Part shown: positions 9,772-17,318 of the stretch, one piece after another
Position numbering within the stretch: position 1 is the first letter of the stretch
How the letters are laid out: the number at the start of each line of letters is the position of its first letter
Assembly: GCA_964520325.1 (NCBI GenBank)
Contig: CAZFOB010000014.1
Location: forward strand, 1 to 64,000
DNA: 64,000 bases
Source: CAZFOB01 sp964520325
Lineage (GTDB): Bacteria > Actinomycetota > JAICYB01
Direction of reading: 5' to 3'
Notes under the pieces: model-generated
Database searches by the model: none
What the model was told of the DNA's origin: nothing
Seen by the model: only the letters and a program-made list of their open reading frames with translations
Program-made: the position numbers and the translations under genes

Positions 9772-11568
9772 GTGCAGCGTTACTGTCGCGTGGCCATCGA
9801 CTCTTTCGTTCAAGCCCTCGATCGTCCGTTCGATTACGAGATCCCGGATCGGATGCTCGGCCGTGTGGAGCTCGGCTCGGTGGTGCGCGTGGTGCTGCAA
9901 GGACGCAACATGCGCGCGTTCGTGGTCGCGATGCTGGACGAACCGGCGGTCGTCAAGGTGCGCTCGCTGTCGTCTCTGGTCTCGCCAGAGCCGCTCTTCA
10001 CCACCGAGACGATCGCGCTCGCGGAATGGACGGCGCGGCGGTACATCGCCCCACTCGGATCGGTGCTTCACGACGCCGTCCCCGGACGGTTCTCCACGAA
10101 AGCTCCGACCGAGGATCTGGCCGAGGATCTGGCCGAGGGTCTGGCCACCTCCGGGTACCGGGTTCCACCACCGAAGTGGCTCAAAGGCGACCTCCCGCGC
10201 GTGATCGCACATGCCGGCGCAGCGTGCGTAGTGCTCCCATCTGCCTTGACCGAACCCGAGTTCATCGCCTACGCGGTCAGTGAGGCGCGAGAGGCCGGCG
10301 TCTCGACCCTCGTCATCTCTCCCCGTGTCGACCTTGCGGAGGAGCTCGGTCGTGCGGTGCCGGCCTGCGTCGTTCTGCACGGAGACGATCGCCCAAGCGA
10401 CCGTGCCGCAGCCTGGGCGGCGGCCCGTGATGGCCGAACCGACGTGGTGGTCGGTGGACGGTCGGCCCTCTTCGTCCCCTTGCGGAACCTCGGGCTCATC
10501 GTCGTGGCATCGGCGCATGACCGTTCGCTCAAGTCCGAGCGGGCACCGCGCCTGCACGGTCTCGTCGTCGCGCGACGTCGTGCGAAGATGGCCGGCGCCG
10601 CATTCGTGGCGTCGAGTCCTGCGCCGCCGCTCGAGGTTGCCGATGCCGAGCTGCTCGAAAGCAGGCGCGCGCGTGTGAAGCCACAGGTGGCGCGTCCACG
10701 CAAAGGTCCAGTCACGCCCCGCATGGTCGAGGCTGTTCGCGCGGCCATCGACTCGGGCCGCGACGCCCTCGTCTTCGTCGGACGTCTCGGCGGAGTCCTG
10801 CGCCTCCGCTGCATCGATTGTGCGTTCACGCCGGCCTGCCAGAACTGTGGCACGGGACTTGCGCTCGGTCCCGAAGCGCTCTGGTGCCGCGTCTGCGGTA
10901 CGACGGCTCCGGTTCCCGATGTCTGTTCGTCGTGCGGAGGAGCGCTCAGCGAGCGCGGCTGGGGACACGACCGCGTCGCACGCACGCTCGAACGAAGCGA
11001 CGTGGGCGCGCCCGTCGTCCGCATGGTGCGCGGGACGGACATCGCCGGCCGTCCGAAGCCGTCGGTCGTCGTCGGGACGCTCGCGGCGGCGCACGTCATG
11101 AGCGACGTGGGCACGGTCGTGGTTGCCGATCTCGATCAGTTGTTGACGCGTCCGGACTTCAGGGCGGCGGAGTACGCGCTGCAGACGTTGCACGAGCTCG
11201 CCGGGGTGGTCGCGCCGGACGGACGGTTCCTCGTGCAGACCAGGGAGCCCGAACACCACGTCGTGCAAGCATTCACGCGCGGCTCTTACGCATATTTCCT
11301 CGATCGCGAGCTGCCGTTCCGCAAGGAGACCGGATATCCGCCATTCGGCGCCGTTGTGCGCGTTGAGCTCGACGTCACGCTCTTCGACGAGCTGCGCCGT
11401 GACCTCGGGCAGACCGACGCGCTCGTCGTCGGTGCCGTGGCGCGCAAGGGACGCCTCGTCGCACTCGTCCGCGGTCCGCAACTCGAACCGCTGCTCGATC
11501 CGCTCCGCCGGTTCACCCTCGAGCACCCGCGTACAAAGATCGACATCGACCCGGTCGACCTCTCCTGA
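9772..11568 (+). CDS. priA: Primosomal protein N' (PriA), helicase-deficient actinobacterial type
   Basis: PriA recognises stalled replication forks and reloads the replisome. The N-terminal 3'-OH-binding domain is clear (VAIDSFVQALDRPFDYEIP, ...TARRYIAPLGSVLHDAVPGRF). A zinc-binding region with eight or more cysteines follows (CIDCAFTPACQNCG...CRVCG...CSSCGG). The helicase core is degenerate: no GxGKT Walker A is visible and the DEEH box reads VVASAHDRSLK. I recall such loss as typical for actinobacteria, so the role is probably structural fork binding. Residues 114-125 are a triple EDLA-type repeat. It shares no overlap with metK and starts at GTG 9772. Confidence 0.85.
   Translation: MQRYCRVAIDSFVQALDRPFDYEIPDRMLGRVELGSVVRVVLQGRNMRAFVVAMLDEPAVVKVRSLSSLVSPEPLFTTETIALAEWTARRYIAPLGSVLHDAVPGRFSTKAPTEDLAEDLAEGLATSGYRVPPPKWLKGDLPRVIAHAGAACVVLPSALTEPEFIAYAVSEAREAGVSTLVISPRVDLAEELGRAVPACVVLHGDDRPSDRAAAWAAARDGRTDVVVGGRSALFVPLRNLGLIVVASAHDRSLKSERAPRLHGLVVARRRAKMAGAAFVASSPAPPLEVADAELLESRRARVKPQVARPRKGPVTPRMVEAVRAAIDSGRDALVFVGRLGGVLRLRCIDCAFTPACQNCGTGLALGPEALWCRVCGTTAPVPDVCSSCGGALSERGWGHDRVARTLERSDVGAPVVRMVRGTDIAGRPKPSVVVGTLAAAHVMSDVGTVVVADLDQLLTRPDFRAAEYALQTLHELAGVVAPDGRFLVQTREPEHHVVQAFTRGSYAYFLDRELPFRKETGYPPFGAVVRVELDVTLFDELRRDLGQTDALVVGAVARKGRLVALVRGPQLEPLLDPLRRFTLEHPRTKIDIDPVDLS
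10111..10146 (+). repeat. 12-nt tandem repeat, three copies, within priA
   Basis: GAGGATCTGGCC at 10111-10122 and 10123-10134, then GAGGGTCTGGCC at 10135-10146, encode EDLAEDLAEGLA in a linker. Confidence 0.85.
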
Positions 11569-11569
11569 G

Positions 11570-11590
11570 CCGATACCCTCCCGATACCCT
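11570..11590 (+). promoter_or_regulatory. def promoter with duplicated -10 unit, leaderless spacing
   Basis: CCGATACCCTC (11570-11580) is duplicated as CCGATACCCT (11581-11590). The second TACCCT (11585-11590) ends 6 nt before ATG 11597. Confidence 0.55.
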
Positions 11591-11596
11591 AAAGAT

Positions 11597-12115
11597 ATGG
11601 CGATCCTTCCGATCCGGCTCTATCCAGACCCGGTGTTGCGCGAGCCGGCGTCGGCGGTCGTGGAGATCGATGACGCCTTGAAGAAGCTCGTCGCCGACTT
11701 GGGCGAGACGATGCGGGCCGCTCCCGGCATCGGCCTAGCCGCTCCGCAGGTCGGCGTCCAGCGGCGCGTGTTCGTGTACTCCCTGTCCGAAGAAGAAGAC
11801 ATCGTGGCGCTCATCAACCCGGAGATCATCGAGCGCAGCGGCGAGGAGATCGATTCCGAGGGCTGTCTCTCGATACCGGGGATCTCCTACGACGTTGCGC
11901 GCGCGCAACGGGTCGTCCTGCGGGCGCTCAACATCGACGGTGAGACCATCGAGATCGAAGCCGTCGACCTCGTTGCGCGCGTGCTGCAGCACGAGGTCGA
12001 TCATCTGGACGGCGTCCTGTTCATCGACCGCATCGATCCGGAGCTGCGGCGTGAGGCGCTGAAGTTGATGCGCGAGAAGGACCTCGCCACCGACGTCCGC
12101 GCCTCTCGTCTGTAG
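11597..12115 (+). CDS. def: Peptide deformylase
   Basis: Deformylase removes the N-formyl group from nascent proteins using a bound Fe2+. All three family motifs are intact in the 172 residues: GIGLAAPQVG (motif 1), EGCLSIPG with the metal Cys (motif 2) and QHEVDHLDG with the HExxH metal ligands and catalytic Glu (motif 3). ATG 11597 lies at leaderless distance from TACCCT, and there is no SD. The gene is followed after 7 nt by fmt, which supplies the formyl group, so both ends of the formylation cycle are side by side. Confidence 0.95.
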   Translation: MAILPIRLYPDPVLREPASAVVEIDDALKKLVADLGETMRAAPGIGLAAPQVGVQRRVFVYSLSEEEDIVALINPEIIERSGEEIDSEGCLSIPGISYDVARAQRVVLRALNIDGETIEIEAVDLVARVLQHEVDHLDGVLFIDRIDPELRREALKLMREKDLATDVRASRL

Positions 12116-12122
12116 CAGCGCT

Positions 12123-13031
12123 ATGCGAGTCGTGTTCATGGGGACGCCCGCGCCGGCGGTTGCCGCGCTTCGGGCGCTCCACGGTGCCTTCGACGTGCCC
12201 GCGGTGTACACGCGTCCCGATGCTCCGAAGGGACGAGGACTCAGGCTCACCTCCTCCGAGGTGAAGCTGTGCGCCGAGGAGCTCGGCATCGATGTCCGGC
12301 AACCCAGATCGCTCAAGAGCGAGGTCGACCGCCTTCGCGCCCTCGCCCCCGATGTCATCGCGGTTGTGGCTTACGGAGCGCTCCTGCGTCCGGACGTCCT
12401 CGAGATCCCGAAGCTCGGTTGCGTGAACGTGCATTTCTCGCTCCTTCCGCGCTGGCGCGGAGCGGCACCGGTGGAACGAGCGCTGCTCGCCGGCGAGCTA
12501 CGCACGGGCGTCACGACGATGCGGATGGACGTCGGCCTCGACACCGGTCCCATGCTGCTCTGGGACGAGATACCCATCACCAGCGACGACACGAGCGGAA
12601 CGTTGCGAGACAAGCTCTCGGAGATCGGTGCGTCGTTGCTCGTGCGCACCCTGAACGAGCTTGCAAGCATCACGCCCGCGCCGCAGGACGATTCGCTTGC
12701 GACGTTCGCGGCCAAGATCGAACCGGCCGAAGCTGAACTCGATCCGACGAGCGAAGGAGCGGGTGTGCTCGAGCGCAAGGTTCGCGGCTTCCGGCCTTCC
12801 CCTGGTGCGTTCATGTGGTTCCGCGGCAAGCGGCTCAAGGTGTGGCGAGGTGCCGTCGAGCCGGGAGACGGCGAACCGGGATCGTTCGTCGAGGGTTGTC
12901 TGCAGACCCCCGTTGGGAGGCTTCGCCTCCTCGAGGTGCAACCCGAAGGAAAGCGGCGGATGTCCGGCGACGAGTTCGCGAACGGTTACCAACCCCGCGC
13001 CGACGACCGGATACCCTCTCGAAATGGCTGA
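12123..13031 (+). CDS. fmt: Methionyl-tRNA formyltransferase
   Basis: Fmt transfers a formyl group from 10-formyl-THF to initiator Met-tRNA. The 302-residue protein opens with MRVVFMGTPAPAVAALRAL and contains VNVHFSLLPRWRGAAPVERALLAG, with the catalytic Asn-His-Asp pattern, and GVTTMRMDVGLDTGPML. The C-terminal tRNA-binding domain shows VLERKVRGFRPSPGAFMWFRGKRLKVWRG. The 3' end overlaps the rpe start by 8 nt. The rRNA methyltransferase gene (rsmB/fmu) that often sits between fmt and rpe is absent here. Confidence 0.94.
   Translation: MRVVFMGTPAPAVAALRALHGAFDVPAVYTRPDAPKGRGLRLTSSEVKLCAEELGIDVRQPRSLKSEVDRLRALAPDVIAVVAYGALLRPDVLEIPKLGCVNVHFSLLPRWRGAAPVERALLAGELRTGVTTMRMDVGLDTGPMLLWDEIPITSDDTSGTLRDKLSEIGASLLVRTLNELASITPAPQDDSLATFAAKIEPAEAELDPTSEGAGVLERKVRGFRPSPGAFMWFRGKRLKVWRGAVEPGDGEPGSFVEGCLQTPVGRLRLLEVQPEGKRRMSGDEFANGYQPRADDRIPSRNG
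13012..13017 (+). promoter_or_regulatory. Leaderless -10 of rpe inside fmt
   Basis: TACCCT ends 6 nt before ATG 13024. The flanking GGATACCCT resembles the def promoter unit. It lies within the last codons of fmt. Confidence 0.5.
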
Positions 13032-13707
13032 GCTTGCGCCGTCCATCATCTCCGCCGACTTCACGCGTCTCGGCGATTCATTGCGCTCCGTCGAGCAGTA
13101 CTCGAAGGCGTGGCACGTCGACGTCATGGACGGCCATTACGTTCCGAATCTGACGATCGGACCGATGGTCGTCGAGGCGATCGCGAAGATCTCCGCGCTG
13201 CCGCAGGACGTCCACCTCATGATCAGCAACGTGGACGACACATGGGAGTGGTACGCGAAAGCCGGTGCGCGGCGGATCGCTTTCCACCACGACCGATCGT
13301 CGGCGCCGGACGAGCTGCTCGCGACGTTGGCCGCGGCAGGCGTGGGTCCGGGCCTCGCGGTGAATCCGGACGTCGAGGTCCTGCAGATCGTGCCATTCCT
13401 CGACGCCGTCGACCACCTGATCGTGATGAGCGTCTATCCCGGCTTCTCCGGGCAGGCGTTCATCCCTGAGGCGCTCCCCAAGCTCGCGGCATTCCGGAAG
13501 CTCATCGACGACGGCAACCTCGGGGTCGATCTCTACATCGACGGGGGAGTGAGCCCGCAGACCGCTTCGCGATGCGTGGAAGCAGGGGCCGATTTCTTGA
13601 TCTCGGCCTCAGCCATCTTCGCCGCGAAGGACCCCCCGGCGGTGGCCGAAGAGCTCCAGGCCATCGCTCAAGTCGGCGCCCAAGGCCGCCGACCACGCCC
13701 GTGGTAA
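13024..13707 (+). CDS. rpe: Ribulose-phosphate 3-epimerase
   Basis: Rpe interconverts ribulose 5-phosphate and xylulose 5-phosphate in the pentose phosphate pathway. The 227 residues form a TIM barrel with metal ligands in APSIISADF, HVDVMDGHYVPNLTIGP, DVHLMI and the late DGG (IDGGVSP). The loop usually written VMTVNPGFGGQ reads VMSVYPGFSGQ, and the FHVE segment reads FHHD, so substrate-loop residues differ from E. coli but the metal site is kept. ATG 13024 gives the normal N-terminus and overlaps fmt. Its TAA stop is part of the TAATCT ahead of the FMN riboswitch. Confidence 0.92.
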   Translation: MAELAPSIISADFTRLGDSLRSVEQYSKAWHVDVMDGHYVPNLTIGPMVVEAIAKISALPQDVHLMISNVDDTWEWYAKAGARRIAFHHDRSSAPDELLATLAAAGVGPGLAVNPDVEVLQIVPFLDAVDHLIVMSVYPGFSGQAFIPEALPKLAAFRKLIDDGNLGVDLYIDGGVSPQTASRCVEAGADFLISASAIFAAKDPPAVAEELQAIAQVGAQGRRPRPW

Positions 13708-13710
13708 TCT
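13705..13710 (+). promoter_or_regulatory. -10 of the rib operon, overlapping the rpe stop
   Basis: TAATCT contains the rpe TAA (13705-13707). Initiation about 7 nt downstream would start the RNA some 15 nt before the riboswitch P1 stem. Confidence 0.55.
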
Positions 13711-13730
13711 GACGGCAAAGCTGTGAGGTA

Positions 13731-13885
13731 CGCCTTCGGGGCGGGGTGAAAATCCCCACCGGCGGTGAGTCAGGAGCCCGCTTGGGTTCTTGGCAAGCCC
13801 GCGAAGCCGCAAGCGACGCAAGTCGTGGAGGCCCGACCTGGTGAGATTCCAGGGCCGACGGTGAAAGTCCGGATGAGAGAAGGCG
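13731..13885 (+). promoter_or_regulatory. FMN riboswitch (RFN element)
   Basis: The aptamer is recognisable from the conserved GGGGTGAAAATCCCCACCGG (13743-13762), AGCCCGC, GATTCCAGGGCCGACGGT and AAAGTCCGGATGAGAGAAGG segments. P1 pairs CGCCTT (13731-13736) with AAGGCG (13880-13885). FMN binding is expected to reduce expression of the riboflavin genes that follow. The variable arm between about 13781 and 13830 is longer and G+C-rich. Confidence 0.95.
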
Positions 13886-13895
13886 ACTGGTGAGA

Positions 13896-13950
13896 CCCGC
13901 CTGCCGCGGGTGGAGCAAGCGACTCCACCTCAAGGGGTGGTGACCACCGT
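13896..13950 (+). promoter_or_regulatory. Expression platform hairpins after the FMN aptamer
   Basis: Three stems can form: CCCGC/GCGGG (13896-13900 with 13906-13910), GGTGGAG/CTCCACC (13909-13915 with 13923-13929), and a GGTGGT/ACCACC stem near 13937-13949. The first two overlap and exclude each other. No T-tract follows, so control may be translational or Rho-dependent rather than by intrinsic termination. Confidence 0.45.
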
Positions 13951-13967
13951 CGTCCCCGCCCCCGAAA

Positions 13968-13991
13968 GGCCAGATGTCGGGCCAGATGTCA
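13968..13991 (+). repeat. 12-nt direct repeat before ribD
   Basis: GGCCAGATGTCG (13968-13979) is followed directly by GGCCAGATGTCA (13980-13991), ending 10 nt before the ribD GTG. Confidence 0.8.
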
Positions 13992-14001
13992 GGACGGACG
14001 T

Positions 14002-15039
14002 GTGGACGAGAAGAGACACATCGACCGGTTCATGGAACGGGCGATGAAGCTCGCGAGGAACGCCGAAGGGCGGACTGCCCCGTATCCGCCGGTGGGCTCC
14101 GTCATCGTCTCGGGCGACGGCGAGATCGTGGGCGAAGGCCTCACGAGGCGCGGCAAAGGTCTGCACGCCGAGCTCGCCGCGCTCGAGGTCGCCGGAGACC
14201 GTGCCCGCGACGCCACGTGCTTCGCCACGCTCGAGCCCTGTTCGCACCGCTGCGCTCCGGCCCTGATCGAAGCGGGCGTCGCGAAGGTCGTGGCTGCGAT
14301 CGGCGACAGTAACCCCAAGGTCGACGGCAAGGGCTTCACGATGCTGCGCGACGCCGGCATCGAGGTCGAGGTCGTCCCCGGTCAAACAGAAGCGGCTGAG
14401 CTCTACGCGCCGTTCTTCACCTGGATCGCGACCGGCCGTCCCTTCGTAACGCTCAAGCTCGCCGCGACACTCGACGGCAAGATCGCCGCGCCGGACGGTA
14501 CTTCGCGATGGATCACCGGTGATGAGGCGAGGGCAGAAGTGCACGACCTGCGCCGCCGCGTCGACGCGGTGATGGTCGGTGTCGGCACTGTGCTGACCGA
14601 CGACCCACTGCTGACGTATCGGCCGACGTCGAGCGATGGTGTCGAGGGCGATCAACCGCTGCGCGTGGTACTCGACTCGTCCGGCCGCGTGCCGGTTTCA
14701 GCGAAGGTGCGAAACGCCGACGCGGACACGCTGATCCTGACGCAAGCCGACGTCGGTGCCGCCGATGGCGGCCTCGATCTCGACGCGGTGCTCGAAGGAC
14801 TCGGCCGCCGTGGGATCTGCCATCTGTTGCTCGAGGGTGGTCCGACGCTCGCGAGCTCCTTCGTCGAGCAGGGTCTCGTCGACCGGTTCCGTTTGTACCT
14901 CGCACCCAAGCTCATCGGCGGCGACGCGCCGGGGCTCCTCGCCACCGGTGTGAAAACGCTGACGCAAGCGTGGGATCTCGGGATCACCGACGTCCGCCGC
15001 GTCGGTGCCGACATCTGCATCGAGGCGGTGCGTCGCTGA
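14002..15039 (+). CDS. ribD: Bifunctional diaminohydroxyphosphoribosylaminopyrimidine deaminase / 5-amino-6-(5-phosphoribosylamino)uracil reductase
   Basis: RibD performs the second and third steps of riboflavin synthesis. The deaminase domain has HAELAALE (Zn ligand and proton shuttle) and TLEPCSHRCAPALIEAG. Most RibD proteins have PCSHxGRTPPC with eight residues between the two cysteines; here only three separate them, a five-residue deletion giving a motif closer to general cytidine deaminases. The reductase half is normal (FVTLKLAATLDGKIAAPDGTSRWITGDEAR, LLLEGGPTLASSFVEQGLVDRF). GTG 14002 is the likely start, with AGGA at 13991-13994. It is under the FMN riboswitch, and its stop overlaps the ribE ATG. 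Confidence 0.92.
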   Translation: MDEKRHIDRFMERAMKLARNAEGRTAPYPPVGSVIVSGDGEIVGEGLTRRGKGLHAELAALEVAGDRARDATCFATLEPCSHRCAPALIEAGVAKVVAAIGDSNPKVDGKGFTMLRDAGIEVEVVPGQTEAAELYAPFFTWIATGRPFVTLKLAATLDGKIAAPDGTSRWITGDEARAEVHDLRRRVDAVMVGVGTVLTDDPLLTYRPTSSDGVEGDQPLRVVLDSSGRVPVSAKVRNADADTLILTQADVGAADGGLDLDAVLEGLGRRGICHLLLEGGPTLASSFVEQGLVDRFRLYLAPKLIGGDAPGLLATGVKTLTQAWDLGITDVRRVGADICIEAVRR

Positions 15040-15617
15040 TGTTCACCGGGATCGTCGGGCGGGGCGAGGTCACGAGAGCCGAGGGCGACAAGCTCGCGGT
15101 TCGCTCGGACCTCATCGACGATTGTGAGCTCGGTGCCTCGGTGGCGATCAACGGCGTGTGCCTGACAGTGACCTCTCGCGATGGTGATGTCTGCGGCTTC
15201 GATGTTGCCGACGAAACGCTCGCACGGTCGAGCCTCGGCGGATTGAAGGCCGGGAACCGAGTGAACATCGAGCGTCCGGTTCGGGCCGGCGACGAGCTCG
15301 GCGGTCACATCGTGCAGGGCCACGTCGATGCAGTCGGTGAGGTCAGCTCGATCGAACCGGAGGGTGACGGCGCGCGGATGCGCATCGCGCTCCCGAACGG
15401 TCTTGCGCGCTACATCGTCGAGAAAGGCAGCGTCACGGTCGACGGTGTTGCTCTCACCGTGACATGTGTCGAAGAGAGCGCGTTCGAGGTCGTACTGATC
15501 CCGACCACGCTCGCGGTGACGACGTTCCGAGATGCATCGGTCGGCGACAAGGTGAATCTCGAAGTTGATGTGTTGGCGAAGTACGTCGAGAAGCTCGTGA
15601 CTCACATGCGAGCGTAG
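15039..15617 (+). CDS. ribE: Riboflavin synthase, alpha subunit
   Basis: This enzyme dismutates two lumazine molecules to riboflavin. The protein of 192 residues consists of two similar barrels. The first begins MFTGIVGRGEV and includes GASVAINGVCLTVT. The second begins GGHIVQGHVDAVG and includes KGSVTVDGVALTVT. The ATG at 15039 shares its A with the ribD TGA stop. The gene is 11 nt upstream of ribBA and works with RibH of this operon. Confidence 0.95.
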   Translation: MFTGIVGRGEVTRAEGDKLAVRSDLIDDCELGASVAINGVCLTVTSRDGDVCGFDVADETLARSSLGGLKAGNRVNIERPVRAGDELGGHIVQGHVDAVGEVSSIEPEGDGARMRIALPNGLARYIVEKGSVTVDGVALTVTCVEESAFEVVLIPTTLAVTTFRDASVGDKVNLEVDVLAKYVEKLVTHMRA

Positions 15618-15628
15618 GAGGTATACAC

Positions 15629-16837
15629 ATGCCCTTGACAACCGTGGACGATGCGATCACACGGGTCCGCCGTGGAGAGATGCTGATCGTCGTCGACGAC
15701 GAGGATCGCGAGAACGAAGGTGACCTCACGATGGCCGCCGCCCGTGTCACACCGGAGGCCATCAATTTCATGATCTGCCACGGGCGCGGGCTGGTCTGTG
15801 TGCCCGCCGACGGCAGGCGGCTCGACGAGCTGCACCTCGAGCCGATGGTGGCGCAGAACACCTCGTCCCACGAGACGGCTTTTACCGTCTCCGTCGACCA
15901 CAAGTCGGTCACGACCGGCATCTCCGCGCACGAACGCGCTGTGACCGTCCAGAAGATCCTCGATCCGGCCGAGGGGCCGAATGACTTCATCCGTCCGGGA
16001 CACGTCTTTCCACTGCGGGCCAAGGAGGGCGGCGTGCTGCGCCGGGCCGGACACACCGAAGCCGCAGTCGACCTCGCTCGGATGGCGGGCTTGCCCCCCG
16101 TCGCCGTGATCTGCGAGATCCTCAACGAGGACGGCACCACCGCACAGCTCCCACAGCTCGAGATCTTCGCGGCGGAGCACGGGCTCGCGATCGTCTCGAT
16201 CGCGCAGATCATCGAGCATCGCCGCCGCTCGGAGAAGCTCATCACCCGAGCGGCCGAAGCGAACCTTCCGACCCCATGGGGCAACTTCCGCGCGATCGAG
16301 TACGAATCGTTGATGGACGGACGCTCGCACGTGGCGTTCGTACACGGCGATCCGGCGAAGAAAGAGAACGTGCTCGTGCGCGTGCACTCGGAATGCTTCA
16401 CCGGCGACATCTTTGGCTCTCTGCGGTGCGACTGCGGCTCGCAGCTGCGCATGGCGCTGCAGAAGATCGGTGACGAGGGTGAGGGTGTGGTCGTCTACAT
16501 CCGCGGACACGAGGGACGCGGGATCGGCCTTCGCCACAAGCTCAAGGCGTACGAGCTTCAGGAGAAGGGGATGGACACCGTCGAGGCCAACGAAGCCCTC
16601 GGCTTCGCCGCCGATCTTCGTGACTACGGGATCGGCGCGCAGATCCTCGTCGACCTCGGCGTCTCGACGATGCGGTTCATGAGCAACAACCCTCAAAAGG
16701 TCGCCGGCATCGAGGGCTACGGCCTGAGGATCGTCGATTGGGTTCCGCTACAGACCGTGCCGACCGAGGAGAACCTCGAGTACCTGCGCACCAAACGCGA
16801 CAAGCTCGGTCACAAGCTGGACCTCGATGATGACTGA
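15629..16837 (+). CDS. ribBA: Bifunctional 3,4-dihydroxy-2-butanone-4-phosphate synthase / GTP cyclohydrolase II
   Basis: RibBA supplies both precursors of riboflavin. The N-terminal DHBPS half has DDEDRENEGDL, the acidic metal site, and RPGHVFPLRAKEGGVLRRAGHTEA. The C-terminal GCHII half has the zinc motif HSECFTGDIFGSLRCDCG, followed by YIRGHEGRGIGL and the final YGLRIVDWVPL. At 402 residues both domains appear complete. An AGGAGG site (15617-15622) precedes ATG 15629. The stop overlaps ribH by 11 nt. Confidence 0.95.
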   Translation: MPLTTVDDAITRVRRGEMLIVVDDEDRENEGDLTMAAARVTPEAINFMICHGRGLVCVPADGRRLDELHLEPMVAQNTSSHETAFTVSVDHKSVTTGISAHERAVTVQKILDPAEGPNDFIRPGHVFPLRAKEGGVLRRAGHTEAAVDLARMAGLPPVAVICEILNEDGTTAQLPQLEIFAAEHGLAIVSIAQIIEHRRRSEKLITRAAEANLPTPWGNFRAIEYESLMDGRSHVAFVHGDPAKKENVLVRVHSECFTGDIFGSLRCDCGSQLRMALQKIGDEGEGVVVYIRGHEGRGIGLRHKLKAYELQEKGMDTVEANEALGFAADLRDYGIGAQILVDLGVSTMRFMSNNPQKVAGIEGYGLRIVDWVPLQTVPTEENLEYLRTKRDKLGHKLDLDDD

Positions 16838-17309
16838 GCTGAAGGGTTCCTTCGACGGCAAGGGTCTGCGCATCGCGGTGTGCACGGCGCGGTTCAACGA
16901 TCTCGTCACGTCGCGTCTCGTCGATGGTTGCCGCCAAGCGCTTGATCGATACGGCGTGCGCAATGAGGACGTGCATTGGGCCGACGTCCCCGGTGCCCGC
17001 GAGCTCCCGGTGACGTGCAAGTCACTTGCGCAGAGCGGTCGCTACGACGCCGTGATCGCGCTCGGATGCGTGATCCGTGGAGAGACCGTCCACTTCGAGC
17101 TCGTGGCGCATGAGACGTCCCGCGGCCTTGGACAGGCGGCGGTCGAGACGGGCGTGCCGATCATCTTCGGGGTGCTCGCCACGGAGAACCTCGACCAGGC
17201 TCTCGATCGCGCCGGGGGCAAGATGGGCAACGCCGGCTGGAACGCCGCCGTATCGGCCATCGAGACGGCAACCCTGCTCGAGCGCGTGTCCAAGCCTCCA
17301 ACGGACTAA
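16827..17309 (+). CDS. ribH: 6,7-dimethyl-8-ribityllumazine synthase
   Basis: RibH condenses the two precursors into lumazine and usually assembles as a pentamer or icosahedron. The 160 residues contain VCTARFNDLVTSRLVDGC, the catalytic GCVIRGETVHFELVAHETSRGL and FGVLATENLDQALDRAGGKMGNAGWNAA. Either ATG 16827 or 16830 could start it; both lie inside the ribBA 3' end. The stop TAA at 17307-17309 is the first half of the hisG -10. Confidence 0.94.
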   Translation: MMTELKGSFDGKGLRIAVCTARFNDLVTSRLVDGCRQALDRYGVRNEDVHWADVPGARELPVTCKSLAQSGRYDAVIALGCVIRGETVHFELVAHETSRGLGQAAVETGVPIIFGVLATENLDQALDRAGGKMGNAGWNAAVSAIETATLLERVSKPPTD

Positions 17310-17312
17310 TCT
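17307..17312 (+). promoter_or_regulatory. Leaderless -10 of hisG overlapping the ribH stop
   Basis: TAATCT includes the ribH TAA and ends 6 nt before ATG 17319. Confidence 0.6.
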
Positions 17313-17318
17313 CGGTCG

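Noticed and set aside
7063..11526. A minus-strand frame of 1,487 codons across coaBC, metK and priA
   Set aside because: It is antisense to three well-supported genes and has no recognisable domain. Long antisense frames are expected from the codon bias of high-G+C genes.
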